Below, piece after piece: positions 15,799 through 24,796 of a stretch of 59,982 nt of DNA. Source of the stretch: a virus; the IMG/VR virus record IMGVR_UViG_3300035698_017647, positions 1-59,982 of that record. The stretch is one strand, 5' to 3'. The translations under genes and the position numbers were made by a program. Under the pieces are notes generated by a model. That model did no database searches and was not told the DNA's origin. It worked only from the letters and a program-made list of their open reading frames with translations. Numbering within the stretch: the stretch's first letter is position 1; each line of letters starts with the position of its first letter.

Positions 15799-16584
15799 AT
15801 GACAAAAGAAATATCTCAACTATACCTACAAGGAAAATCTGGACCAGAGATATCTAAATTGCTTAATATAAAAGTACATCAAGTATACTATCAATTAGAA
15901 TTAGCCAGTATTTCTCGTAGAACAAATAAAGAAAACTACCAAATAATACTAGCTAATTCCTTCAAAAATATAGAAACAGAAGTAGAAGCATATTTATTAG
16001 GAATTTTACTAACAGACGGTCAAGTCCAGCACAATAGACATTCATCTAAATTACTGCGTCTCGACCTTGTCGAAAAAGACAGGTTCCCCTTAGAACTATT
16101 GCAAGATTATCTTGGATTAAGAAATCGTATCAAAATATATAAACGTTCTAAACCAAATCAAGATGTAGCACGTATAGTTATTCCATCAGACATATTATGT
16201 AACAATCTTGCAAAGTTTGGAGTAGTGCCAAATAAAACTTTTGACACTACATTTCCAAACATTTGTAACAGTTTATATAAACATTTTATACGCGGCTGCT
16301 CAGATGGAGACGGTTGTTTTACTGGATATCATTGGAAACTAACTGGAACAGCTTCTTTATTAGTTAGTATACAAGAAGTTTTAATGAGAGAATTAGAATT
16401 CAATAAAACTAAGCTACAAACACGACATAAAGATAGAAACAATAATATTAGATCACTGGAATATGGTGGTCGAAAACAGTTGGCAAAATTATATCATTAT
16501 TTGTATGATGATACAAAAATATTTTTAAAAAGAAAAGAGTTGAAAGCATATGAGATCGCTGAAAGATATTTGTATACAAGATAG
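15799..16584 (+). CDS. LAGLIDADG homing endonuclease inside dnaE
   Basis: 261 residues. An N-terminal helix-turn-helix-like segment (QGKSGPEISKLLNIKVHQVY) precedes two LAGLIDADG motifs, YLLGILLTDGQV and FIRGCSDGDGCF, giving a two-motif single-chain nuclease. The gene is visibly more AT-rich than its neighbours, as expected for a recent mobile arrival. It lies between two DnaE fragments, and its end overlaps the start of the second by 35 bases. It presumably cuts intervening-less dnaE alleles. Whether it lies in a self-splicing intron or is a free-standing insertion is unresolved. Confidence 0.88.
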   Translation: MTKEISQLYLQGKSGPEISKLLNIKVHQVYYQLELASISRRTNKENYQIILANSFKNIETEVEAYLLGILLTDGQVQHNRHSSKLLRLDLVEKDRFPLELLQDYLGLRNRIKIYKRSKPNQDVARIVIPSDILCNNLAKFGVVPNKTFDTTFPNICNSLYKHFIRGCSDGDGCFTGYHWKLTGTASLLVSIQEVLMRELEFNKTKLQTRHKDRNNNIRSLEYGGRKQLAKLYHYLYDDTKIFLKRKELKAYEIAERYLYTR

Positions 16585-19081
16585 GAAGTCATTTCATACC
16601 TCGGCAACAGTCGAATGGAATGGTCTATCTGATACTCAGAAGAAATATATAATGTATTTAATGCGGTCCAAGAAAAAATATAACAACCCAAGTAATTCTC
16701 ATCTACTTTTTAGTCTAGGAATAACAGATCAGACACCACAAGGAAATGTAAAACGATCAGGTGGCGGTGGTTTGTGTGACATCGACGTGGACTTTGAGAA
16801 GAGGAAGCGTGATCTAGTTATAGACTATGTAGCAGAGAGGTATGGCGCCAATAAAGTAGCTCACATAGGTACATATGGAACCATGAAGGCCCGCTCTTCT
16901 ATTAAAGACGTATGCCGTACTCTCGGTGAACCCCTCATTATGGGGGAAAAGATTTGTAAGCTACTCCTAGCTCCTATCCATGGTAAAGACCAGACTCTTA
17001 CAGATTCTATTGAGAAGGTGGAAGCAATTGCCAAGATGTACAAGTCTGATACACCTGAAGGTACTGTACTGAGATGGGCTAAAAAAGTAGAAGGTCTCAA
17101 TAAAAGTATTGGTGTTCATGCTTGTGGCATTGTTATATCTCCTCATTCCTTGTTGAATACTGTCCCTATGTTCAAGGGCGGAAACAACAATAATAAGGTT
17201 ACCACCCAGCTCGAGATGAATAATATTGAGGACCTGGGGTTTGTTAAATTTGACTTCCTCGGAGTCGAAGCTCTCGATAAGATGCATGCCTGTGTAGACA
17301 TCATAAAGGAGATGCACGGGATAGACATAGACGTTGACAATATTGACCTTGAAGATGAGAAAGTTTTCTCCAATCTCCGTTCAGGAGACTCAGTAGGTAT
17401 CTTCCAGCTTGAAGCTAGTGCAGGAATGAAGGACCTTCTAGTCCAAATCCGCCCGACCTCTGTGGAAGACCTCGTAGCTCTTGTAGCAATTTATCGTCCT
17501 GGACCGCTTGGAAGTAGTTATAAACAAACCTATCTCGATGTTCGTGCAGGACTGCGTGAACCAGAGTATCTTGTACCTGAATTGGAACCTATTCTTAAAA
17601 GAACTGATGGATGGCTTATCTATCAAGAACAGGTTATGGAGATAGCTAAGACACTGGCTGGATACACTGGTGGTGAAGCTGATGAGCTTCGCAAGGCTAT
17701 GGGTAAGAAGAAAACCAAGCTCATGAAGAAGCATGAGCCCAAGTTTCTCAAGGGGTGGACTGACAGTAATTTATCTGAACAGACAGGAAAGCAGTTGTGG
17801 AAAGACATGTTAGCGTTTTCTGCGTATGCATTCAACCGCTCACATGCGGCAGCATATGCAATGATTACGTATCAGACAGCCTTTCTGAAGACACACTATC
17901 CCACAGAATATCTCTGTGCAGTCATGTTGTGCGTCGGTAAAGAAAACAAGGACCATTTAATCAAGTGTCTCACTGAATGCAAACGTCTTGGCATCCAAGT
18001 TCTCCCTCCAGACATTAATGAGAGCAAGGACTCCTTTGGTGTGACAGGAGAGAAGCAGATTAGATTTGGGTTAGCTCCTATCAAAAACATTGGCAAGGGA
18101 GCAGATACAGTACTCGAAGAGCGTAAGATTGGTGGAGTGTTTACAAGCCTGCGGAACTTCTGTGAGCGAGTAAACATGGGGACCATCAATCGACAGAAGT
18201 TGGAATCGTTCATTCAAGCCGGGTGTTTCGACCAGTTTGGCCAGAACCGGGCGACAGCATTGGGTGCGGTTGAACGAATCTGGCAATATAGAGAACAAAT
18301 GAAGAGATATGAAAGTAAAGTAGAGACGTATAAGAAAAAGAAGATAAAAGAAGAAGACAGATTGAAAGAGATAGAGCTTGGACTAACAAAGAAGAAACCT
18401 TTTAAGTCCTGGGCTCTACCAGAAGAACCTCAGTGGCCTGAAATTGTGGAAATGGATGAATTAATTGATGCCGATGTCCACAACATGGAACATGAGTTAC
18501 TGGGGTTCTTCGTCTCCTCACATCCTCTAGATAATATGACTGAAATACCAGATAGAATGCATTCGATTCAAGAGATGTTGGACATGACTAATGACCAACA
18601 AGTTTCTTTCGCTTGTGTAGTGACATCTCTCAAAGAGATCACTACTAAAACGAAGAAGGAGAAGATGGGGTTTGCGCTGGTGGAAGATCTTACTGGTAGC
18701 ATTGAAATAACTGTCTTCTCCAGGGTTTTTAAAAGAGTTAGTCATCTCTTGGAGGAGACACGACCCATCAAAATCAGCGGAAGTTTGGATGTAACTGAAG
18801 CTGATGAGGGTGATAGAACTACTAAGGTAAGAGTTAAAAACATCACTTTATTAGATCTTAATATTAAATGTAGTACACCGGAAAAATTAAGTGTATGCAT
18901 TGCTGCATCAAGAACCAAAGACCTCGTAGAACTTCTAGACAAACATGCAGGAGATCTTCATGAAGTGAAAGTAGCAGTAATGCTACAGGACGGTACCAAG
19001 ATTAGGTATCCGAGCGCGTTCATTGGAAACAATAAGGGTGTATTTATGAAAGAGGTTGCGAAATGGACAACGATAAACTAA
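16550..19081 (+). CDS. dnaE: DNA polymerase III alpha, catalytic fragment
   Basis: 843 residues if it starts at the ATG at 16550; its first residues overlap the endonuclease gene in another frame, and DnaE-like sequence begins after about residue 15. CDIDVDFEKRKRD carries two of the catalytic Asp, and VKFDFLGVEALDK the third. HIGTYGTM, HACGIVISPHS, IYRPGPLGS, YQEQVMEIAKTLAGY and NRSHAAAYAMITYQTAFLK are DnaE palm and fingers signatures. A helix-hairpin-helix region (FGLAPIKNIG) and an OB-fold near the C-terminus follow. It synthesises phage DNA with the two upstream fragments. Confidence 0.92.
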   Translation: MRSLKDICIQDRKSFHTSATVEWNGLSDTQKKYIMYLMRSKKKYNNPSNSHLLFSLGITDQTPQGNVKRSGGGGLCDIDVDFEKRKRDLVIDYVAERYGANKVAHIGTYGTMKARSSIKDVCRTLGEPLIMGEKICKLLLAPIHGKDQTLTDSIEKVEAIAKMYKSDTPEGTVLRWAKKVEGLNKSIGVHACGIVISPHSLLNTVPMFKGGNNNNKVTTQLEMNNIEDLGFVKFDFLGVEALDKMHACVDIIKEMHGIDIDVDNIDLEDEKVFSNLRSGDSVGIFQLEASAGMKDLLVQIRPTSVEDLVALVAIYRPGPLGSSYKQTYLDVRAGLREPEYLVPELEPILKRTDGWLIYQEQVMEIAKTLAGYTGGEADELRKAMGKKKTKLMKKHEPKFLKGWTDSNLSEQTGKQLWKDMLAFSAYAFNRSHAAAYAMITYQTAFLKTHYPTEYLCAVMLCVGKENKDHLIKCLTECKRLGIQVLPPDINESKDSFGVTGEKQIRFGLAPIKNIGKGADTVLEERKIGGVFTSLRNFCERVNMGTINRQKLESFIQAGCFDQFGQNRATALGAVERIWQYREQMKRYESKVETYKKKKIKEEDRLKEIELGLTKKKPFKSWALPEEPQWPEIVEMDELIDADVHNMEHELLGFFVSSHPLDNMTEIPDRMHSIQEMLDMTNDQQVSFACVVTSLKEITTKTKKEKMGFALVEDLTGSIEITVFSRVFKRVSHLLEETRPIKISGSLDVTEADEGDRTTKVRVKNITLLDLNIKCSTPEKLSVCIAASRTKDLVELLDKHAGDLHEVKVAVMLQDGTKIRYPSAFIGNNKGVFMKEVAKWTTIN

Positions 19082-19218
19082 TAGCTTTTGGAGCAGGAGT
19101 AGGAATAGGAGTACTGTCAATTTATGCAATCGTACAATTATTCCCCTTTATAATGTTAGGTGGTGTAGGATATATAATATATTCGAATTTAAGTAATCAG
19201 GAGAAAGACGATGAATAA
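19063..19218 (+). CDS. Small two-helix membrane protein
   Basis: 51 residues. The ATG at 19063 overlaps the dnaE end by 19 bases and the TAA overlaps the next start by eight. Two hydrophobic segments (about 6-24 and 27-40, containing FGAGVGIGVLSIYAIVQLF and IMLGGVGYIIY) are followed by a charged tail (NQEKDDE). It has a GxGxG-type helix-packing pattern. Role unknown; tight coupling on both sides supports a real gene. Confidence 0.65.
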   Translation: MDNDKLIAFGAGVGIGVLSIYAIVQLFPFIMLGGVGYIIYSNLSNQEKDDE

Positions 19219-20746
19219 AACTTGTATAACATGCATGAAAGTATTTCCTAATACGATCGAACATTTCCATTCTGATGGAAAAGGTGGCTTGAGAGCAGAT
19301 TGCAAGTCTTGTAGGTCTGCCAGAAGGCATGGCCACTGTATAGAAATAGAGGAAGTTGAACCCAGCGTCAAGTTGGCACGTTCTGAGACTTACATTGTAA
19401 CCTATGCTCAAAATGCTACACCTGTACATGAAGGATTCTTGTCTTCCATTAGACAGTTTGCCAAACACAATGATGCGCAAATCGTTGTATTAGCAGGAAG
19501 ATACAAAAACCCAACTTCTGTATGGACACAAAATTTAGAGCACGAAAATTGGTGGGCAGATGCAATCACTCCATATATTTTCAATGGAGTCCATGAAATC
19601 AACAAAAACCTATCTATCTTTGCAAATATATCTATTCAGCCTACCGCTATCAGACCACTGTCTGGGTTTGAGGTATTTGTAGAACACCAGTCTGGCATCT
19701 TTGGTCATCCAAAAATTGAGCTGAAAACAATTGCAACAGACAAAAGAGCCTGGCCTAGAATTTTGACAACCACAGGTGCCATTACCCTGCCAAACTACAC
19801 GGATTCCAAGGCAGGAAAGAAGGGAGAGGGACATCATACTCTAGGTGCAATCATAGTAGAAGTCAGCGGAAAACGTTTCTATTTGAGACACATTCAAGCT
19901 CAAAAAGATGGTAGTTTCCAGGACCTTGACAAGCTTTACAGGCCCAATGAAGTACTAGAGAACCAAAAAGTTACAGCAGTAATCTGCGGCGATCTTCATA
20001 TAGCCCATCAAGATGAAGCTACATCAAATGCCACGTTCTTTAACGAAGACTCTGTCATCAATGTATTGAAGCCAGAAACAATTGTCTATCATGATATTCT
20101 GGATATGCAGTCTAGACCAAAATATAGATGGAATGATCTTCGCTTAAGATACGAGCGTCATTTTGGTAAGGTAAATAACTCTGTGGCAAATGAGCTATAC
20201 AACACCATGGCTTACTTGAATAAGGCTACACCGCCATATGCAAAAGCATACATTGTGTCTAGCAATCATGACGACCACCTAATGCAATGGCTTAACACGG
20301 CCAACATTAAGGATGATCCAGAAAATGCACTAGTGTTTCACGAATTGTGGTATACACTACTACAAAAATATCATGCAGAGGGTGCATTTGAAGTTTCACC
20401 ACTCGAAGTGTGGTTTAATAAGCATTTCGAGCACCACAAGTTTAAATTTCTAGGAGAAAACGATAGTTTGTTAATCGCAAATCACGCCTGTAGTTTTCAC
20501 GGACATGTTGGAACTAATGGAACTAGAGGTTCGATAGGAACCTATGCAAAACTAGGCGTGAAGACAGTTATTGGCCATTCACATACACCAGGCATACAAG
20601 ATCATTGTATGCAGGTAGGAGTTACAGCAGCATTGGATCAAGAATATAATCATCTTCCAAGTTCATGGTTTCATGCTCATGGAGTATTATATCCTGATGG
20701 TTCAAGAACACTCATTCACATTGTGGATGGAAAATGGAAGAATTAA
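19211..20746 (+). CDS. Calcineurin-like metallophosphoesterase with zinc finger (T5 A1-like)
   Basis: 511 residues. An N-terminal zinc-binding motif (CITCMKVF to CKSC, about residues 5-33) precedes a long middle region. The C-terminal half has metallophosphoesterase signatures in order: VICGDLHIAH (D-x-H), YHDILDMQ, VSSNHDDHLMQW (family GNHD), LIANHACSFHG and VIGHSHTPG (GHTH). These metal ligands look intact. The architecture brings to mind the T5 pre-early A1 protein, involved in host DNA degradation, but I cannot confirm homology. A nuclease or phosphodiesterase is inferred. It is preceded by GGAGAAAGACG. Confidence 0.82.
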   Translation: MNKTCITCMKVFPNTIEHFHSDGKGGLRADCKSCRSARRHGHCIEIEEVEPSVKLARSETYIVTYAQNATPVHEGFLSSIRQFAKHNDAQIVVLAGRYKNPTSVWTQNLEHENWWADAITPYIFNGVHEINKNLSIFANISIQPTAIRPLSGFEVFVEHQSGIFGHPKIELKTIATDKRAWPRILTTTGAITLPNYTDSKAGKKGEGHHTLGAIIVEVSGKRFYLRHIQAQKDGSFQDLDKLYRPNEVLENQKVTAVICGDLHIAHQDEATSNATFFNEDSVINVLKPETIVYHDILDMQSRPKYRWNDLRLRYERHFGKVNNSVANELYNTMAYLNKATPPYAKAYIVSSNHDDHLMQWLNTANIKDDPENALVFHELWYTLLQKYHAEGAFEVSPLEVWFNKHFEHHKFKFLGENDSLLIANHACSFHGHVGTNGTRGSIGTYAKLGVKTVIGHSHTPGIQDHCMQVGVTAALDQEYNHLPSSWFHAHGVLYPDGSRTLIHIVDGKWKN

Positions 20747-20757
20747 GATGAAATATA

Positions 20758-21444
20758 GTGCAAACACATTTAACAATTAAATCAAAAAACTCTAAAACAG
20801 GACCGATTCCGGTCAGTACTACATCGGAGGATACATGTCCAAAAACATGTCCATGGTTTGGAAAAGGTTGTTATGCTAACTCAGGTCCACTACGACTACA
20901 CTGGAAGAAGGTTTCATCCGGTAGTCGAGGCGGTGGGTACACAGAATTCCTTACAAAAGTTAGATCGATGGCTCCGGGTCAATTGTGGAGACACAATCAG
21001 GCAGGAGATCTCCCTGGAACCAGATCTAGCATTAGCAACAGGTCGTTGGCGCGTCTCGTCTCTGCCTCGGCTCATACCAGAGGCTTTACGTACACTCATA
21101 AACCAGTCGAGGGAGACTCCCCCACTGCAGTCCGTAATAGAGTCGCAATCGCTAGAGGAAATACCCCAGGATTCGTTATCAACCTTTCTGCCGATGGATT
21201 GGGGCACGCCGATACGCTCATTGCCCTTGGAATCGCTCCTGTTACTACTATACTTCCCTCTACCTTCAAAGGAAAAAGCTTCACCACTCCAGGAGGGAAC
21301 AAAGGAATCGTCTGCCCAGCTGTCATCAGAGACACCACATGTGCAGACTGCAGCCTCTGTGCGATCCATGATAGAAGCTACCTTATTGGGTTTCCCGCCC
21401 ATGGAAGTTCAAAGAGAAGAGTCGACGCTGTTCTCAATGAGTGA
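20758..21444 (+). CDS. Cysteine-rich phage-conserved protein, unknown function
   Basis: 228 residues from a GTG start. It shows a conserved-looking CPKTCPWFGKGCYANSGPLR block near the N-terminus, QLWRHNQAGDLPG in the middle, and near the C-terminus ICPAVIRDTTCADCSLC. Proteins with this CxxxCPxxxxxCYA / RxNxxGDxP / CPA layout are common in phages and plasmids, but their activity is unknown. The Cys clusters suggest metal or Fe-S binding. It ends in an eight-base overlap with the next gene. A 162-codon antisense frame and a second sense frame lie across it; I treat both as shadows. Confidence 0.82.
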   Translation: MQTHLTIKSKNSKTGPIPVSTTSEDTCPKTCPWFGKGCYANSGPLRLHWKKVSSGSRGGGYTEFLTKVRSMAPGQLWRHNQAGDLPGTRSSISNRSLARLVSASAHTRGFTYTHKPVEGDSPTAVRNRVAIARGNTPGFVINLSADGLGHADTLIALGIAPVTTILPSTFKGKSFTTPGGNKGIVCPAVIRDTTCADCSLCAIHDRSYLIGFPAHGSSKRRVDAVLNE

Positions 21445-21778
21445 GCAGACAGTGGAGCCTTATCCGGCGATTGATCATGGTAGTCTACAAGGATTGGCCG
21501 ATGAAGATCACGTAACAGAGATAGTTTTCCCTGACGACAGACCTGATCGAAGGATTTGGGTATGTGGTGAGTGTAGAAGCCCTCATGTTACTACCAATGC
21601 AGTTGTCTGGATGAACACAGAGGAAGTAGTCACCAATGAAGGTAGTGATTTCTTCTGTGACAATTGTGACTGTGAGACCTGGGTAGAATTACTAATAATC
21701 CCTGCATATGAGCAGGGAGAAGCTATTCTTGAGGCTGAGAGAAGAATGCCAAACCAAGAGGAGACAGATGAGAATTGA
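21437..21778 (+). CDS. Zinc-ribbon protein
   Basis: 113 residues from the ATG at 21437, which overlaps the previous stop (ATGAGTGA). The C-terminal half has two Cys pairs, CGEC and CDNCDC, about 35 residues apart, a likely zinc ribbon. The same frame is open far upstream over the previous gene, but that part reads as Ser/Pro-rich shadow. It overlaps the next start (ATGAGAATTGA). Confidence 0.75.
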   Translation: MSEQTVEPYPAIDHGSLQGLADEDHVTEIVFPDDRPDRRIWVCGECRSPHVTTNAVVWMNTEEVVTNEGSDFFCDNCDCETWVELLIIPAYEQGEAILEAERRMPNQEETDEN

Positions 21779-22454
21779 GAATACAGAAGTATATGGCTTT
21801 AGGGCAAGTTTTCGTGGAATGAGAAACCCTCTTAATTCCTGGGAAAAAAGCGATAGTAAATTTGGTATTAGATATGATCCTGATGAAACCTTATGGAAGA
21901 ACCATCCTAAATTTGGACAAATCATTACTCCAGAAGTTCCACATATTGGTAGTGCCGATTTAAAACTAGCATGTAAACTCATTAAGGCAGGGCCAGCCCA
22001 TCGTAAATTCCTACGTCAAATCGGCATATGGTTTGATATAACAGTTCCCATATTTATCTATTCAGAGTTTGATACGTACAAAGTGGCTACAGTGAGGAAT
22101 TCCTGTTCGACCATGCATACACTGGGATTGAGGGACTTGGTTCAAGAGGACTTCGAGCTTGGGTGTGACGCAGACTACCTGAAGAAACTTAATCTATACG
22201 GAGAGCAATTTAGACATGCAAAAGCAGCTAAAGACAAGCAAGCTATGAATGAAATCAAGCATCATTACAAAAATGCTCTTCCTGCTGGGTTCCTCCAGAG
22301 AGCTACGTTCACTATGAACTATGAGACTGCTCTGTCTATGTACTTCCAGAGAAAAAATCACCGTCTTCCAGAGTGGAATGCAAAAAAACCAGGTAGCATC
22401 TGTGCTTGGATAGAATCTCTACCCTATATGAAAGAGTTTATTGAGGCTAAGTAA
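21768..22454 (+). CDS. Phage protein with possible ThyX-like fold
   Basis: 228 residues from the ATG at 21768, chosen because it overlaps the previous stop; upstream sequence reads as shadow. The layout faintly recalls flavin-dependent thymidylate synthase: a helix then KFLRQIGIWFDITVPIFIY, VATVRNSCSTMHTLG near the place of the ThyX RHRxxSxN motif, and later LPAGFLQRATFTMNY with YFQRKNHRLPEW. The classic RHR motif is not present, so this is weak. If real it would fit with the dCMP deaminase and nrdJ nearby in dTTP supply. Otherwise unassigned. Confidence 0.8.
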   Translation: MRIENTEVYGFRASFRGMRNPLNSWEKSDSKFGIRYDPDETLWKNHPKFGQIITPEVPHIGSADLKLACKLIKAGPAHRKFLRQIGIWFDITVPIFIYSEFDTYKVATVRNSCSTMHTLGLRDLVQEDFELGCDADYLKKLNLYGEQFRHAKAAKDKQAMNEIKHHYKNALPAGFLQRATFTMNYETALSMYFQRKNHRLPEWNAKKPGSICAWIESLPYMKEFIEAK

Positions 22455-22678
22455 TGGTCTTCACTAACCTTCCTCCAACCTATGGTGAAGGACTGTTCGA
22501 ATGGTGTAAAGAACAGAATAAATCACACAAAAGCTTTTGGTTGTGTCGCCCGCCTGGTCAGTGTATGCGTGGTGCTTCTGTCAAGGTTCATTACAGATTC
22601 AACGAAAAGTATCTCGTTGGCTATGTTTATCAATGTAGATTTTGTGGCAAGATAAGTCCAATAGATGGTAACATATGA
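22454..22678 (+). CDS. Small zinc-binding protein
   Basis: 74 residues, starting on the last base of the previous stop (TAATG). It has several Cys, including a C-terminal CRFC (VYQCRFCGKIS), with Trp-rich N-terminal sequence. A small metal-binding protein. It overlaps the deaminase start by four bases (ATGA). Confidence 0.72.
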   Translation: MVFTNLPPTYGEGLFEWCKEQNKSHKSFWLCRPPGQCMRGASVKVHYRFNEKYLVGYVYQCRFCGKISPIDGNI

Positions 22679-23319
22679 CAGATGAAGAGATTGCAGCGAA
22701 GATCCGCACGATCAAGATTCATGAAACAATAGGTCGTTTCCGTGAAAATCCTAAATTAGCACTAGAAACGGTTGAGAAGTTAAAAAAGGAAAAACTAATG
22801 CTACCACCAAGAAAAGATCGAACCACATGGAACGACAGTCACATGCTGTCTGCCATCATGGCATCATGGCGTAGTCCTGACCCTAACACCCAAGTAGGGT
22901 CAGCCATAATAGATACAAAAAATTGTCTCATAGGTACAGGGTACAATGCCCCGCCGCGAGGTGTTGATGTTGATTCTGTTCCATGGGACAGGGATAAAGA
23001 AGACCCGTTAGACAACAAGTATGCCTGGGTTGTCCATGCAGAGAAGAATGCGATTGTCAACGCAACTAGCTCTGTTGAAGGGTGTACTCTCTACGTGACA
23101 CTCTACCCATGTAATGAATGTGCTACTCACATCATTCAAAAAGGAATCACAAAGGTAATCTATCTGACCAATCCATATAAAGATGTCTGGTTTACAAAAG
23201 CTGCAACCAGCCTTTTAATGGCCGCAGGTGTGTATACTCAACAGTTTGTATGGGATAATCCAGAGGTTGTGATAGGAAAACTAGAACAGCTATGCTCGTC
23301 CATCAGAAAAACACTATAG
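22675..23319 (+). CDS. Deoxycytidylate (dCMP) deaminase
   Basis: 214 residues. The zinc-dependent deaminase core is at about residues 55-180: DPNTQVGSAIID, VVHAEKNAI (HAE with catalytic Glu) and LYVTLYPCNECATHII (PCxxC zinc ligands). The family is ComEB/dCMP deaminase, making dUMP for dTTP synthesis. The N-terminal 50 residues are an extra helical extension. It overlaps neighbours at both ends, in a nucleotide-metabolism neighbourhood. Confidence 0.93.
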   Translation: MTDEEIAAKIRTIKIHETIGRFRENPKLALETVEKLKKEKLMLPPRKDRTTWNDSHMLSAIMASWRSPDPNTQVGSAIIDTKNCLIGTGYNAPPRGVDVDSVPWDRDKEDPLDNKYAWVVHAEKNAIVNATSSVEGCTLYVTLYPCNECATHIIQKGITKVIYLTNPYKDVWFTKAATSLLMAAGVYTQQFVWDNPEVVIGKLEQLCSSIRKTL

Positions 23320-23678
23320 CTGAATCTCTCATTGATGCTCTAACTGTTGATGTCTTCTGGAGAAACAAGAAATATCCAGCAAAGAAGATAGCTCTGAATC
23401 AAGGTATTTTGCCTGATTGGTTAACAGATCATAGTGTACGAGGTATAGTACAACATATGGACTTGATGTTTAACCTGACCATGAACGACTCCACCTTATA
23501 TGAAAGGCTGGACTATCAACCTAAGTTAGGTACCTATGTCAATGTGATCATCACTTCAAGATCTGGAGAACAATCAGCTATCAAAGACGCCTCGGTAATC
23601 GAGTGTATAGAAACAAACCTCACTGTTCTAGGTGGGATTTTTGCGTTAGAAAATACGACTACTTATCTGGAGGATTAA
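23292..23678 (+). CDS. Hypothetical protein
   Basis: 128 residues, starting 28 bases inside the dCMP deaminase. Mixed alpha/beta; the C-terminal half has strands such as GTYVNVIITSRSG and LTVLGGIFAL. No motif recognised. Confidence 0.72.
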   Translation: MLVHQKNTIAESLIDALTVDVFWRNKKYPAKKIALNQGILPDWLTDHSVRGIVQHMDLMFNLTMNDSTLYERLDYQPKLGTYVNVIITSRSGEQSAIKDASVIECIETNLTVLGGIFALENTTTYLED

Positions 23679-23684
23679 TTTTCA

Positions 23685-24545
23685 ATGAGCGACAACTATA
23701 CTGGTGTCCGCGTAATGGATGTTGGACCTGATATTATTGATCAGATCTACAAAGACAAGAAGGCTCCTCTTTCTTCCTTGGATGAAAGAATTTCTCGCCA
23801 TCTTTCTCAGAATGAGTATTGTGTTCTAAAATACAACAGTCAATCTGTGCTAGCTAGGGTTAATGGTGAGATGCTTGTAAAACTCTACACCGACATGGCT
23901 CCTTCTGGCATTAATCCTATCAATAAAGAACAAACCATGGCCTTGGATGCCCTACTTGATGATGACATCAAGGTAGTAATCCTCACTGGCCGTGCTGGTA
24001 CAGGAAAGACCCTGCTTACCCTGGCAGCTGGGTTGTCCAAGATTGAAGGTGGACAATATTCTCGATTCATCCTAAGTAAGCCTATGTCTCAGCTGGGAGA
24101 CCGCCCAATGGGTATTCTTCCTGGTGAAGTAGACGATAAATTCGGTCCCTTCCTAGATAACTATCTAGATAACATTGAACATCTGCTACATGGCAAGTAT
24201 AAGAATGTTCAAGACCTAATCAGTCAGTATAGAATGGACTTCAAACCACTTCAGCTTATTCAAGGCTCTAGCTGGGCTAATGCATTCGTCATCGTTGATG
24301 AGTGTCAAGTCCTAGACTATGACGAGATGGCTATGCTTGGAACCCGTGTGGGTGAAGGCAGCAAGATAGTTATCCTTGGAGACATGAGGCAGAGGGTTGA
24401 AAAAATTGAAGTCGATAGAACTGGTATGTTCAAATTCGTGAATAGCACCATGAGCAAGGAAGCCCCTTTTGTGGCCTCAATGGAGCTGATCAAGTGTGTC
24501 CGAAGCAAAGTCGCAGAATTGTTTTGCAATATCTTTGAAAGATAA
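23685..24545 (+). CDS. PhoH-like P-loop ATPase
   Basis: 286 residues. Walker A GRAGTGKT is near residue 102, followed by FILSKPMSQLGDRPMGILPG (the PhoH signature of Rxxx-hGxxhGfLPG), Walker B VIVDECQVLD, and IVILGDMRQ (sensor region, GDxxQ). PhoH proteins are ATPases related to RNA helicases, common in large phages with poorly known roles in nucleotide stress or RNA processing. The start is ATG with a weak ribosome site. Confidence 0.92.
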   Translation: MSDNYTGVRVMDVGPDIIDQIYKDKKAPLSSLDERISRHLSQNEYCVLKYNSQSVLARVNGEMLVKLYTDMAPSGINPINKEQTMALDALLDDDIKVVILTGRAGTGKTLLTLAAGLSKIEGGQYSRFILSKPMSQLGDRPMGILPGEVDDKFGPFLDNYLDNIEHLLHGKYKNVQDLISQYRMDFKPLQLIQGSSWANAFVIVDECQVLDYDEMAMLGTRVGEGSKIVILGDMRQRVEKIEVDRTGMFKFVNSTMSKEAPFVASMELIKCVRSKVAELFCNIFER

Positions 24546-24547
24546 CC

Positions 24548-24796
24548 ATGTCGATCGAATCTAGAGCAGTCCGACTTAAAATACCTTGTGGTAGACACTT
24601 GCCTACTACAGAATATCAAGTTGGCGATATTTTTATCACCCTATCAAATGATTTTACCTGGCGTTGTCTTGAAACAGGTCATTGGATAGCAGTAGAGAAA
24701 GCAGAGCTTACGCTGGACTATTATGAAACAATTCCCAAGATTGTCCTTTTGGACGAACTGGACAACAGATGGATGAAAGTAGCACAAGAAATATGA
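24548..24796 (+). CDS. Small hypothetical protein
   Basis: 82 residues, starting three bases after the PhoH-like gene and overlapping the next start by four bases (ATGA). Strand-rich with WRCLETGHWIAVEKAEL in the middle. No motif recognised. Confidence 0.7.
   Translation: MSIESRAVRLKIPCGRHLPTTEYQVGDIFITLSNDFTWRCLETGHWIAVEKAELTLDYYETIPKIVLLDELDNRWMKVAQEI

Noticed and set aside
15700-15800. Group I intron core at the dnaE break
   Set aside because: AGATATAGATATAGAC faintly resembles a conserved P7 element, but no matching partner strands or guide sequence could be found, so I do not annotate an intron.
20858-21436. Sense frame open upstream of the zinc-ribbon gene, and a 162-codon antisense frame at 20914-21402
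   Set aside because: They overlie a cysteine-rich protein with a conserved layout and are Ser/Leu/Arg-rich shadows. The zinc-ribbon gene has a coupled ATG at 21437.
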